Below are positions 12,041-22,139 of a stretch of 64,000 bases of DNA, one piece after another; positions within the stretch are counted from its first letter, which is position 1; the number at the start of each line of letters is the position of its first letter. The notes under the pieces are model-generated. The model did no database searches. It had not been told where the DNA came from and was given only the letters and a program-made list of their open reading frames with translations. Source of the stretch: Aristolochia californica. Its lineage: Eukaryota; Streptophyta; Magnoliopsida; Piperales; Aristolochiaceae. The translations under genes were made by a program, and so were the position numbers. The stretch lies in the NCBI GenBank assembly GCA_029961685.1, contig JARWKL010000010.1:3224001-3288000 (forward strand), written 5' to 3'.

Positions 12041-12406
12041 TAACTTCTTAGTACATATAAACCCAAGAGATCTCAAGGGAAGTAGAGAAGAGAGGAACTC
12101 TAACACTTGGGAGAGAGGAGAGAAGAAACTAAGAGAGAGAAAGAAGAGTAAAGGATAGAAAAGTGTATAGACGAATTTGATCCAAGAGGAAAATGTTTGA
12201 ATGCTCTACCCCATGCCTTGAAATTGTATTTATAGTTGTACAAAGGTTTTTACAATGACTTCTATGCTCTTAGAGTTACATGCTTCAAAAGGAAAATGAC
12301 ATAAAAAGACATACACCAACTGGCATAATTATGTTTTTATGCCGTCCCTATGGAAGTTTTCCTTATTTACTAATCATGCCACCCCTACACACATGGGTGT
12401 CTCTTA
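12041..12406 (-). repeat. 3' LTR of the 2.7-kb element
   Basis: This block matches 14344-14712, with shared stretches such as CTCAAGGGAAGTAGAGAAG, GTATTTATAGTTGT and GGGTGTCTCTTA. The first ~20 bases differ from the other copy, so the left limit is uncertain by several bases. Confidence 0.65.
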
Positions 12407-13063
12407 CTCCCCCTCAAACCAGTGTTTGTAACTTCATTGGCGAATAATCTTGGTCAAGAAACTTGTGTGCTTGAAAAAGAAAACTATATCGCCTTGCTTT
12501 GATTCATCTTGTTCTTGTTCACATCTTGTTTGTAGTCTTCTTCTTGTTGTCATCTGGTTCTCCCCCTTGGATATTCTAGTCACATAAAATTTGATTACCA
12601 CAACACGTGGAATTCTTCATTGTAGATTATGCTTCTTCTTCTCAAATGATTGTAACACCCATATTTCAAACTGAAAGGAGGTGCCACCACTGTAGTACTC
12701 AACTTTTAATATTATCATTCATACTTCTCCTTCTATTCTCCACCTCAAACTATGAGGTAATTACAATGATACTAGCTTGAAACAAAATAAAAATAGTTGT
12801 AGTAATTGTCTCCTCCATCAAGGTGTCCCATGGATAAGTACTCAATTGGACACAGAGTCTCAAAAAGTAAAATTTGGGTGATAAAGCAAAAGTTGAAACC
12901 AACCTTAAAGGATTTCGAACAAAATAGTGATAATAATCATCAAAGAGGGTAATGTCAGTCACTCAAAAGACGGCGATAAAAACCCAAAGGGTACCAATAA
13001 AAAGTCCTAATGGACTTAAAAATACACATATAAAAAAGAAGACCAACCAAATCAATGCACCAT

Positions 13064-13333
13064 GGGTTGGCCTAAGAAGGTAAATGAGAGTAAAAAAATG
13101 ATGGGAGGAAAAAGGCAACCGAGTAAAAGGGCAATGGGAGATTAAAGGTAGAGAAAATAACCACCACCGTAATAAGAAGGAGATTGTAGTGGCACCAAGG
13201 GTTGGCCTAAGAGGGTAAATTAGAGTCAAAAAAAGTATGGTAGGAAACAGGCAACCGAGTAAAAGGGTAACAGGAGATTAAAGGTAGAAAAAATAACCAC
13301 CACCGTAATAAGAAGGAGATTATAGTGGTAGTA
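13064..13333. repeat. Tandem repeat, 2 x 135 bp
   Basis: The unit starting GGGTTGGCCTAAG occurs at 13064 and again at 13199, with strong identity through AAATAACCACCACCGTAATAAG and AAGGAGATT. The hydrophobic frames it creates on the minus strand are repeat artefacts and not a gene. Confidence 0.8.
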
Positions 13334-14343
13334 TTGAATTAACTTAATAAGTTTGACCAAGTTTGACTCAAGAGGAAGATAAAAAAAAATCCTCTATGAA
13401 CAAGATTAAGGACACTTAAAAAACACTAGTTAGAAAGTTTTGAGATGGAATATAATAATGGATACTTTCTAAAAATAAATTTCTCATATAAGGCGATTAC
13501 TTTTTAAGACACCTTAGCATATTTTGAAAGAAAATATTCAAAAGATAAATTACAGAACGAGGGAGATTTAGAATAACTAATATTTAGAATTTAGAATTAG
13601 GAAACAAGACTTTCTAATTCAAAAAAATTAGACTTTTTTAAAAAGGAAATTAACTCGTATACGGAAGGACTTCTCTTAAGGAAACTAATATAATGTGAGA
13701 TCAAAAGAAACTTTTTAAAAAGGAACGATACTCAAGTTGGTAAAATCTTGACTATAATTTGAAAACAAATAGGAAACTCAATCAACATTAGGAACTCAAA
13801 AAGTGAAGCAAAAAATTCAGCTTAAATTCCGATCTTCGCACGCAATAGGATAGAGGACCTTTGATTCTTCCAATGTGGATATCTCTCTGTAGAAATATTG
13901 GATTGAGAAATGGTGTATTGGGATAGAAATTAGACTCACATAGCTTTCTTTTTAGATATAATTCTCAATATAAATCCTTATTAATGTTGGTACAAACCAT
14001 TTAGGACATTGAGGCTTCCTGCTGCTACACAAAACTTTTCTACTGGTGCTTGACTTTTGATGCTTCAAATATCGATTTCTCTTTTTAGAAAAATCTAATT
14101 TCAGCTATTATTTTTGAATTGGAAACTATACTCAAATATCTTTCCAATGGTATATAATTTTCTAGAGGAAACATATAGTATAAGAGTAAAACATCTAATG
14201 AGATGTACGGATTAGGAAAGAAAGACAAGGCAAAATGAGAAACTCCTCTTTTTCCTTTTTCTTTTTCTTCTCCTTTTCCTCCCTTCCTTCTCCATCATTT
14301 TTTCATTTTCCATCTCAGATCTTTGCCCGCTTAGATACCATAT

Positions 14344-14712
14344 TGATTTCTAAATCCAACACATAAACCCAAGATATCTCAAGGGAAGTAGAGAAGAAAT
14401 GAACTCTAGCTCTTTGGACAGAGGAGAGAAAAAACCAATGAAGAGAAAGAAGAGCAAAAGAGAGAAAGGTGTATGGAAAAATTTGAGCCAAGGGGAAGAG
14501 GCTTTAATGCATTGCCCCATACCTCGAGGTTGTATTTATAGTTGTGTGAATGTGTTTACAATGACTACAATGCCCTTAGGGCTACATGCTTCAAAAGAAA
14601 AAAGACATAAAAGGACATACACCAACTTGCATAATTACAATTTTATGCCATCTCTATTAAAGTTTTTCTTATTTACTAGCCATGTCACTCCTACATGCAT
14701 GGGTGTCTCTTA
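14344..14712 (-). repeat. 5' LTR of the 2.7-kb element
   Basis: The block begins TGATTTCTAAATCC next to the primer site and ends GGGTGTCTCTTA, where it abuts Ty1/copia protease sequence of a second element. Confidence 0.7.
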
Positions 14713-14719
14713 ACATAAT

Positions 14720-14980
14720 AAACATTATGAAGAATTTTGTGGTCACCACCTTTTATTTGAAAGACGACCGTACATTTACCTTTAATCTCCACCTTTGTAT
14801 GGTCACCAAAGCGCAATGGCCCGTTACATTATTGTCAAGTTTCACAAATTTGTTTTTATCACCTATCATATAGTTGCTAGCACCAACATCAAAGTACCAT
14901 GTACTATTTTCTCCAATGGGTTCATCCTTTAGTGAAAGAAATAATGTAGGTTCCTCAACAACTTCCTTGTGCTCAATCAA
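14720..14980 (-). pseudogene. Copia protease fragment
   Basis: The minus strand encodes STWYFDVGASNYMIGDKNKF, the copia protease signature in which the usual catalytic D-T-G is D-V-G here. That Thr to Val change would be expected to weaken or abolish activity. A frameshift after DNNVTGHCA moves the remainder (GDHTKVEIKGK, then ILHNVYYV) to another frame. The block ends at the junction with the neighbouring LTR. Confidence 0.85.
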
Positions 14981-14999
14981 TTTTGACTTTTCCTCTACT

Positions 15000-15916
15000 T
15001 TCTTGAATTGACGCTCCCATGAATAATGTCCATATTTTCCACAAGAATAATATTCAATTTAAAATTTTTCAATTCCTACCTCATTATTTCTCCAATAGTT
15101 TCCTCCATTGTTGCCTTTTTCTCTTCCCACTACCTCTTTGAAAAGTTTGATTTCTATTATCAAAAATAGATTTTGCTCATCATTACAACTTCCTTGACCA
15201 TGTCCATCTCATTGACCTCTTCCACCTCTCGAAATGCTTTCACATTTAGATTTGAGAGATAACTCTACTTACAAGGCTTGCTCAACTTGCTCTTGTTTGT
15301 CGATTCATTCTCTCCTCTTGGGCTAATAAAGACCCATTTTATTCATCAATGGACATGATCTCCAAGTCTTTCGACTCCTTAATGGCTACCACCACATGAT
15401 TGAATTTTGAGTTGAGGGAGCGCAGAATTTTCTCTACAACCCAAACATCTTCAATCTCTTCTCCTAACCTCTTCCTTTGATTCACCGCTACCAAAGACAT
15501 TTGTGAAGAAATTTGAGATAGACTCGCTCTCCTTCATCAAAAGTGATTCAAACTCAGCCCTTAGAGTTTGAAAATGTACCTTGTTGACTATGTCAACTCC
15601 CATGAAAGATTTTTGAAGAGTATCACATGCTTATTTGGATATAGTGTTGTTGGCAACCTTCACGAAACTTTTCATCATCCAACCCTTGATGAATTAAAGT
15701 AAGTGCACATTGATCCTTCTTCTTCATTTTCTTCAAAGCTACCTTCTCATTTGTTGGCGAAGCTACTTCATTTTCTGGTTCTTCAAAATATTTCTCAACG
15801 ATCTCCCATAATCCTTGAGAACCAATGATAGCCTTCATTTGAATTGGCCAACTCTCATAGTTGGTTTTGGATAATTGTGAATATTGGAAAGAAAGATATG
15901 CTCCCTTTGAACTCAT
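15000..15916 (-). pseudogene. Copia gag (UBN2-type), frameshifted
   Basis: From ATG 15916 the frame reads SQLSKTNYESWPIQMKA and GLWEIVEKYFEEPENE, the gag head of plant copia elements. It shifts near 15645; VHFQTLRAEFESL then continues in another frame. At about 15050 the zinc knuckle reads YYSCGKYGHYSWE. Two of its three cysteine positions (first and last) are replaced by Tyr and Trp, so the nucleic-acid-binding knuckle is dead. Confidence 0.85.
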
Positions 15917-15930
15917 TCTCTCAACCTCCC

Positions 15931-15944
15931 TCTTGACACCACTT
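15931..15944 (-). promoter_or_regulatory. Copia primer binding site
   Basis: Directly inside the LTR the element strand reads AAGTGGTGTCAAGAGG, a variant of the TGGTATCAGAGC initiator-tRNA complement. It is placed between the LTR and gag as expected. Confidence 0.65.
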
Positions 15945-16398
15945 TGTTGGAAGCTAAGTGGGCAAACAACTCAAAGAAAGAGAAAAAAAAAACAAACAAA
16001 CGATAAAAGGAATTCTTGATTACAATTATTTGTTTCTTCAAAGTTTGGGTACATGGGTATTTATATTACTCAAAAGACACTTCTACATTTAATGACTTGT
16101 ATCCAAATACATTCTCTAGATGCATCTTATCAAACCAAAAAACATTAATCAATAGATGCATCTTATCACACCAAAAGACACTAATCAATAGATGCATCTT
16201 ATCATACCAAAAGACATTAATCAATGAATGCATGTATTTTCGATTTTGTTAAACAACTTGTAGTAAATTGGCAATCTAATTCTTCTAGGAAACTTCAGTT
16301 TATAAATGTTTTGATTCATTCGAACTTATTTGTACCATTTAAATGAGAATAACTCCTTCAACTGATTCTTTGATCCGAATAAAGTTTAATATCCAACA
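15945..16398 (-). repeat. 5' LTR of the copia element
   Basis: This 454-bp LTR has ends TGTTGGA and TCCAACA, a perfect 7-bp inverted repeat. It contains three tandem 36-bp units. The following bases are AAATC; the other member of a target duplication was not found because the element is incomplete. Confidence 0.85.
16117..16224. repeat. Tandem repeat, 3 x 36 bp, inside the copia LTR
   Basis: Units beginning TAGATGCATCTTATC start at 16117, 16153 and 16189, each with only one to three differences. They are contiguous with no spacers, so this is a minisatellite in the LTR. Confidence 0.9.
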
Positions 16399-16786
16399 AA
16401 ATCAAAATGGGGGAGATAGGTGGGTTGCTGATGTTTGGGTAGACAGAGGAGAGGTGATGGATGAAAACGAGGTTCTCGTCCGTCTCTCTCAAATTGCTTT
16501 GCTTGTCAAGTTAAAAGCATGAGAAAAAACACGGCCTGTCTCCTGTTTTGAGCTGCAACAAAACTGCTAGTATGTTCTCCAATAGATCAGGACCCGATTT
16601 CTCTGGGTTAGAACCTCACCTTCTTCTTAGTCGCAAAATAATAAAACAGATATTTACACGATGGGAAGAAAAAGCTAAGATTTCATTTCGTTTCAAGCAA
16701 AGATACATACTAAATATTGGCTTCTCCATGAAATTGTCAAACAATGAAATAATCCGAAGTTTCTGAGTAAATGGATTACTCTAGGC
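16399..16786. other. Intergenic sequence downstream of the OFP17-like gene
   Basis: No coding region or element is recognised. It presumably holds the 3' UTR and terminator of the minus-strand gene ending at 16787. Confidence 0.4.
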
Positions 16787-17374
16787 CTACGCCAGTCTCG
16801 AGATTAGATTAGTGGGCGTGTCAACCATCTCCTCTTTCTCCCCTGAAAACAAATCCATGCAAAGCTCTCCATAAAACCTAGAAACCAGATCATGAAACAC
16901 TGGACACCTCAAGTTCCTCCAACAGTAGAGAAGCTCTTCAACATCCGTCAGATCTTTCACTTGCTTTCCCTCAATAATCATCTCTGAGAGATAGTTTTCA
17001 AAGCTCCGGCAGGCATCCTCGACGTTACTTCTCTCTGCGACATAACTCCGACCTTCAGTCTCCCTCTTCTTCAGGTAGGCCGGCGTGATTGGTGAGGGAA
17101 ACAGTATATGCTGCTCCCTTCCCTGACCCAGCTCTGGTAAGCTCTTAATCTCCCTGACTTGGTCCATCTCTTCGAACTGCACTCGCCGCTGGAATATCGA
17201 AAAGAACCCACGAGTTCTCCTCTTCCGAGGAGTCTTTCCTGCTGCTGTTCGTCGAAGTTTCCGGAACCGAAACAAGGGTTTGAAGATGTTTCTGCGGAGC
17301 TTGAATTTTACGACTTGAGAGAACTTCTTGCATGGGTTGTAAAGCTTGGCTTGCAAGGCAACTGAGGTCTGCAT
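16787..17374 (-). CDS. OFP17: OVATE family protein, OFP17-like
   Basis: A single-exon gene for a small basic protein of the OVATE family, plant transcriptional repressors that bind TALE homeodomain and TRM proteins and shape organs. From ATG 17374 it gives 195 residues. The N-terminus is Lys/Arg-rich (VKFKLRRNIFKPLFRFRKLRR), and the C-terminal OVATE domain spans about residues 118-177, with ACRSFENYLSEM, LTDVEELLYCW and DLVSRFYGELCMDLF. The phrase CRSFENYL...DVEELLYCW...FYGELC is how I recognise the OFP17 branch. An upstream in-frame ATG at 17557 would add 61 residues (MGLHFSFLETED...). I prefer 17374 because the family resemblance starts there (MQTSVALQAKLYNPCKKF), but the longer form cannot be excluded. 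Nuclear location is inferred from the family. Confidence 0.85.
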   Translation of the reverse strand: MQTSVALQAKLYNPCKKFSQVVKFKLRRNIFKPLFRFRKLRRTAAGKTPRKRRTRGFFSIFQRRVQFEEMDQVREIKSLPELGQGREQHILFPSPITPAYLKKRETEGRSYVAERSNVEDACRSFENYLSEMIIEGKQVKDLTDVEELLYCWRNLRCPVFHDLVSRFYGELCMDLFSGEKEEMVDTPTNLISRLA

Positions 17375-17560
17375 TTTTGGAATGATGGTGAGTGAAACGG
17401 AAGGAATCGAAAGGGATTTGTGGTTTTTTTGCTTTCGTTCTGCTGCTTTATTTGGTGAAAGTTTAGATGCTTGGCTGGAGTTTTGACTGAAGAAAGATTC
17501 TGAACTGGTAGTGGCGATCACGTCCTCCGTTTCTAGAAAGGAAAAGTGCAGGCCCATCAC

Positions 17561-18600
17561 TTCCTACCTAAATTGCTGCCACTTGACAGTCTAAGATCTG
17601 TGATCACTGTTACCCCGTTGCAAATGTTAGGAGCATTTGAATTTGATCCGCCATTAAATGCTCAGCATTTATCTCTTGTCGTAAAGAATACGTATTAAGG
17701 TGGGGAAAGAGATGAAGTCGATCGCTGAGAAATAGCATTGCACGTTATGGGGGGGTCCACTAAGTGACGTGGGCCCATAGGACAAGAGCATTTGCCATAG
17801 AATCTTTCCTTTTTGTGACATCTTGAAGAAGGCTCGTTATTTATTTTATTTTATTTTATTTTATTTTATTTTATTTTATTTTATTTTTTGAGAGATAGAG
17901 AAATGGGCTTTCGTTTGTGTTCTTAGTTGATGGAATAATTTGTCTGGTTAATTCCGCCAAAGAACGAGACCTCAGCCTGCTACACAACTAGTTTCTTAGA
18001 AGGACTATGACCGTTTAGGCCACGGAAGTTTGAGTCAGTAATAAGTTTGTGATGCCCTTAGATGTTACGAACAACATGCGCTCAAGTCCACAAGCACTGA
18101 ATAACTCAAACTCAAGGAATTCAATTAGAAACCCGTCTCAACCAAGGACCAACTCAACTTGGTCAATTTAATGGAAACTGAACCGAACCAACCCACCTCA
18201 ACCCAAACAAAAAATCCTAACCCTAATTATACCATGCCAACAAGAGTTTTATTATAAGGAACCATATCCAATTGACGGGTCTAGCCCAATCTAGGTTTTA
18301 TTATACAAGAATTATTTTAATTTTTTATTATTTGCATATAAGATTTTAGAGTAAATATTTCTAGGATATAGAATTCCAAAATTATTGGAATTCTTATTTA
18401 GGTATTAGTGTGTTTAAATTGTTATATTAGAATTCTTTACCTAGAAATATGCTTTGGTATATAAGATTCTAAAGTAAATATTTCTAGAGTATATTATTCA
18501 GAGGTAATGAGACTCTATTGGAATTCTCATTTATACTTCTAGATAATAGAAACATAACGTTAGCATAATTAACTAGATCTATCAAACAATTGGTTCTAAC
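17561..18600. other. Intergenic sequence with an (ATTTT)n microsatellite
   Basis: This is upstream of the OFP17-like gene. An ATTTT pentanucleotide repeat of about ten units fills 17836-17889. Around 18340 and 18471 a diverged block (ATAAGATT.TA.AGTAAATATTTCTAG) recurs with a ~131-bp step. No gene is seen. Confidence 0.6.
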
Positions 18601-18603
18601 CCT

Positions 18604-18850
18604 CCTTTTTTTATAACAATGTATTTATATAAACAAGAGAAATTACAGAAGAGGGAGCAAATCCCTGACAACCAACGATTGTAGGGTAACTCTTTGCTTG
18701 GCAAGCACATCTGCTGCCGAATTTGTGGATCTCGGAATGTGAGACAAAATACAAGATAAAAGTGAGGTAATTTCAAAAATCTCCTGAAACATGTCCCAAT
18801 GGAGGCACAGGGGAGGGGATACACACTCACACCATCCAATGACCACCTTC
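18604..18850 (-). mobile_element. LINE 3' scrap (RNase H end)
   Basis: Two overlapping minus-strand frames together carry the C-terminal RNase H motif of plant LINEs, SHIPRSTNSAADVLAKQ, preceded by WCECVSPP, and followed by a short A-rich tail (T run at 18604-18613 in the window). It is a 5'-truncated, frameshifted retroposed copy downstream of the PPR gene's 3' end. Confidence 0.75.
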
Positions 18851-19056
18851 GAGTCCCTTCATTTGTCTTCCCTCAATGTAAGTCATTTCAATTCTTGGAT
18901 TGCCAAATTGAAATTCCATACAAAACAAGAATGGGGTCTTCTAAATAAAATTTCCAGACCCAAAAACAATAAAGTAGCTTAGGAATTATTATTTATCTTA
19001 CATTGAATTCTGATTCAATTCTAAAGTAATTCTAAACATAGCAATCCGCTTGTAGA

Positions 19057-21054
19057 TCAAAACTCTTTTTTCTCAAGCCTATGATAAGGGTTGACACCTT
19101 GCTTCAATGCAAACCCAAGTACCTTGCATGCATCTAACCCGCAACCTTGACGGTTAAATTCATCCAACAACAAAATATACAAGTTTCTATCAGCTAATCT
19201 CCTTCTTCCTTGAACCATGAGCATCAAAACCATCCAAGCTTCATTCACTCTTCCCTCATTACAAAGTGCCTGTATAAGACAATTGAGAGTAACAGCACTA
19301 GCAAGGTATCTAAGTCTGACCATTTCATGCAGCATATCCAGAGCTTTGTAGGTCTGCCCTCTAATAGCAAGAGTGTGAATCATTAAATTATATGTGCTAG
19401 GGCTAAGACTAGAACCAATTTGCTTCATTTGTTTTAAGAGCTCCAAAGCTTCACTTAATAGTTCTTCATCAGTCAATGATTTCCGACAAATTCCTCTTAA
19501 GAGATTGTTCATTATTTGTTCATCGAGCAGAAAGCCAGCCTCGGACATTTTCTTATAGATTTGTAACCCTGCTGAAATTTGTTTCCATTTTAACAAACCG
19601 CGTAACAAAGTGCAATAGCTAATGAAATCAGGCTGACAGTTTCTCTCTTCCATGACTCTCAAAAGTTTGATGCCTTCCAAAGGTCTCCCTTCTCTGCAAT
19701 ACCCATCAAAAAGCGTATTGTAAGTAATAGCACTTGGCTTCAGACCAATTTTTAAGGCTTCTTCAAGCAACTCCATTCCCTCATCTGATCGACCAACCTT
19801 ACAAAGCCCATCCATAACAGCAGTGAAAGTGTATATATCTGGTTTTATTGAAGATCCTTTGATCTTCATTAACAAGTCATTTGCTTCTTCAACTCGACCC
19901 ACATAACATAGCCCACTAATAAGGCAATTATAAGTCTGCACTGATGGTTTGCACTTAGTTCTACCCATGATATCAAAAATCTCAAATGCCTTTTGCAATC
20001 TCCCACTTCTGCTGAAGCAATTGATAAGAATTGTGAAAGTTGTAACTTTTGGTGAAAATCCACTCTGCACCATGAGATCCAATATTCTTTTGGCTTCATC
20101 AGGTACATTTTTCTGACAATAACACAAGATCATGGTGGACAAAGTCCAGGAGGTCGGAGACAAGCCATAAGAAAGCAACTCAGAGAACAAGCTTATGGCT
20201 GCTTCGAGCTTTCTTGCTTTGACCAGAGCATAAAGGAGACTGTTGAAGTCATATGATGATGGGAAATCACCAAAAAGATCAATAATCTTCACGCTTCCTC
20301 CACTAGTAATTTTTTCAACTCGCTCAAACCACTGTTTTGACCGCAATTTACCATCACTCTTAGTGATATCTAAACCGAGAGAGTTCTTCTTTTCCATGGA
20401 AACTTTTGTGCCACTTTCCTCAACACAATTGGGAATTTCCATGTCTTCCGTCGGTATTTCAGAAGATCGTTCCACAACAGCCTTATTTGGGAATTCAAGG
20501 CTTTTCTCAGCACGAACTAAAATGACAACTTCCCTTCTAACGGGCAATATATCGTTTTGTTTCATTAATTTGAAGGTCTTGGCATCGTCTTGGAGCCTGA
20601 ATCTTCCAATGTTTCCACCAAAATGATGAACATTCAACTGTTCCTCAATATATAATCCACCATTTACCTTTACAGAACCCATACTCCCTAAACCACTCCG
20701 GAACTGAACATTATCATATTTACATTTACTTTGCAAAATATTTACCTTATTCAGCGCAGAAATCTCTAACCCTTGTTTCATGAGCACACTATTACTTCCG
20801 TTACACAAGTGATTGGATTTTGCCTCGGGCTTAGGGTTTCTATCATGAATTTCAAAAGCCGAAAAAACAAAACTCACCGGGACACTAAGGGTCTTGTAGA
20901 TCCTCGCAGAGTTTTTCTTCGTCGTCGCTCTGTTACTCTTGCTATTCGGAGAAGATTGAAGAAAGCAATACGCAGTAGCGCATGGGGCCAGAGAGAGAAA
21001 GAAAGAACACGAAGACGGTGGAGTGGCCAGAGATGGACTGGGGAAGACAGACAT
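19057..21054 (-). CDS. Pentatricopeptide repeat protein, P class
   Basis: An intronless 665-residue protein. ATG 21054 (MSVFPSPSLATPP) is the first in-frame ATG; the frame is open only five more codons upstream. The N-terminus is Ser/Ala-rich with few acidic residues, consistent with targeting to plastids or mitochondria. A low-complexity linker of about 200 residues follows. From about residue 269 to 650 there are roughly ten to eleven 35-residue PPR motifs, for example VTTFTILINCFSRSGRLQKA, VQTYNCLISGLCYVGRVEEA, IYTFTAVMDGLCKVGRSDEG and AITYNTLFDGYCREGR. No E or DYW editing domains are present, so it is P class, likely binding organelle RNA to influence its stability, splicing or translation. 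The RNA target cannot be told from sequence here, and I do not assign an orthologue. Confidence 0.92.
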   Translation of the reverse strand: MSVFPSPSLATPPSSCSFFLSLAPCATAYCFLQSSPNSKSNRATTKKNSARIYKTLSVPVSFVFSAFEIHDRNPKPEAKSNHLCNGSNSVLMKQGLEISALNKVNILQSKCKYDNVQFRSGLGSMGSVKVNGGLYIEEQLNVHHFGGNIGRFRLQDDAKTFKLMKQNDILPVRREVVILVRAEKSLEFPNKAVVERSSEIPTEDMEIPNCVEESGTKVSMEKKNSLGLDITKSDGKLRSKQWFERVEKITSGGSVKIIDLFGDFPSSYDFNSLLYALVKARKLEAAISLFSELLSYGLSPTSWTLSTMILCYCQKNVPDEAKRILDLMVQSGFSPKVTTFTILINCFSRSGRLQKAFEIFDIMGRTKCKPSVQTYNCLISGLCYVGRVEEANDLLMKIKGSSIKPDIYTFTAVMDGLCKVGRSDEGMELLEEALKIGLKPSAITYNTLFDGYCREGRPLEGIKLLRVMEERNCQPDFISYCTLLRGLLKWKQISAGLQIYKKMSEAGFLLDEQIMNNLLRGICRKSLTDEELLSEALELLKQMKQIGSSLSPSTYNLMIHTLAIRGQTYKALDMLHEMVRLRYLASAVTLNCLIQALCNEGRVNEAWMVLMLMVQGRRRLADRNLYILLLDEFNRQGCGLDACKVLGFALKQGVNPYHRLEKKEF

Positions 21055-21434
21055 ACGAAAGGATGACAATTGACGACCCCTTGAATTTCAAGAGGTGAAA
21101 TAGATAAGCCAATGGAGAGACTTCTCCGGCCGACTCCGACTAAGATCCCGACTTAGCACCCGGATTCGATCCGGATTACAGAAATTTCGGATCTAGTCGT
21201 CTGGAATATATCCGGATTATCCGAAATTTAAATACATTTAAAATTAATCAAAACCAAATATTTGAATTTTTTTTGGAAAATATTCAGAATTAGATAATGT
21301 CTGAAATTTGAATTAAATGTATAAAAAAATTAAAACAACTTAAAAGGCAGCAAACAAGATTGACTTGTTTTAGAATTCCGCCATGTCGGATATGAGAAAC
21401 ATCAATTTCAACAACTTTCCTCCATTCAACAACT

Positions 21435-22130
21435 CTAGGGTTCAAAAAATTTCTTCAATCTGTTATAAAGAAGTCTGGAATCTTGTACAAGATTTGGATA
21501 GTAATCTGAAATATAATTAAGACTACCCAAAAATCTTTGTAATGTATTTTTATCCCTAATTTCATAAGAGAATTTAGAAGCAAATTCAATTAATCTACCA
21601 AAAGAAATAATTATTCCTTTAAGAATATCATGTCCCAAAAATCTTATAGAAGTTTAAAATAATTTCATTTTGGGAGCAAAATTTACAGGACCATTTCGTT
21701 TGTTAATGGTTTTGGAAGTTTTTAAATGTTTAAAATGAGATTATATAGTTGTAAAAAAGATATGGATATCATCAACATAGACTATAGAAAACTCACTATA
21801 ATTACTCAAAATATCATTCAAAAGGACAATTTTTTAATCCAAAAGGCATAACATTCCATTCATAATGTCCAAAAAGAACAGTAAATATAGTTTTATATTT
21901 ATCTTTTTCATTAATTTGAATCTGCCATTATCCAGATTTGAGATCAAATTTGAAAAATATTTTAATAGAATGTAATCTATGTAAAAGGTCATTTTTATTA
22001 AGAATCGATATCTAATCCATTTGAAGCAGTCATTGAAAGGTTTATAATTTACCACCAATCGAGGTACTCATCTAACTTTCTTAGCATTTTTATTCACATA
22101 AAAAGTTGTACCACTCCATAATATGATTTT
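21435..22130 (-). pseudogene. Endogenous pararetrovirus (Caulimoviridae) RT/RNase H remnant
   Basis: The minus strand carries decayed polymerase sequence resembling plant pararetroviruses integrated in genomes. Visible blocks in scattered frames are MVVNYKPFND near 22058, the catalytic YVDDI at about 21769-21783, and the RT-RNase H connection (LQRFLGSLNYISDYYPNL) at about 21550. Stops and frameshifts separate the blocks and no complete reading frame exists. Capsid, movement-protein and protease parts were not seen nearby. The distinction from gypsy elements rests on the wording of the connection motif, which is caulimovirid-like, and is an inference. Confidence 0.7.
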
Positions 22131-22139
22131 CTGATTAAT

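Larger units (their letters stand above)
12041..14712 (-). mobile_element. 2.7-kb LTR element without recognisable protein domains
   Basis: Two closely related direct repeats, about 12041-12406 and 14344-14712, flank a 1.9-kb interior. The right copy is preceded by TGGTATCTAAGCGGG on the minus strand (14326-14340), a Ty1-style primer site. The left copy is followed by the polypurine-like GAGGGGGAG (minus strand, 12407-12415). This gives a minus-strand LTR retrotransposon. The interior has no gag, protease, RT or integrase that I can recognise, only a 135-bp tandem repeat and AT-rich sequence, so it is non-autonomous or decayed beyond recognition. Outer ends are approximate and no matching target duplication was found. 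Confidence 0.7.
14713..16398 (-). mobile_element. 5' half of a Ty1/copia element, interrupted
   Basis: In minus-strand order this fragment has an LTR (16398-15945), primer site, gag, a decayed zinc knuckle and protease, then the start of the pre-integrase region with HNVYYV. It stops abruptly at 14713, where the LTR of the 2.7-kb element begins. Integrase, RT, RNase H and the 3' LTR were not found on the far side, so they were deleted or lie elsewhere. Several frameshifts are present. Confidence 0.85.

Noticed and set aside
12963..13229. Hydrophobic minus-strand frame resembling a membrane protein
   Set aside because: It is generated by the 135-bp tandem repeat inside a non-coding LTR element; the hydrophobic blocks simply repeat.
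16117..16224. Regular 36-bp repeats resembling a CRISPR array
   Set aside because: Units are directly adjacent with no spacers, lie inside a retrotransposon LTR, and the genome is a plant's.
20243..21066. Plus-strand open frames opposite the PPR gene
   Set aside because: They are antisense to an intact conserved gene and match no protein pattern I know.
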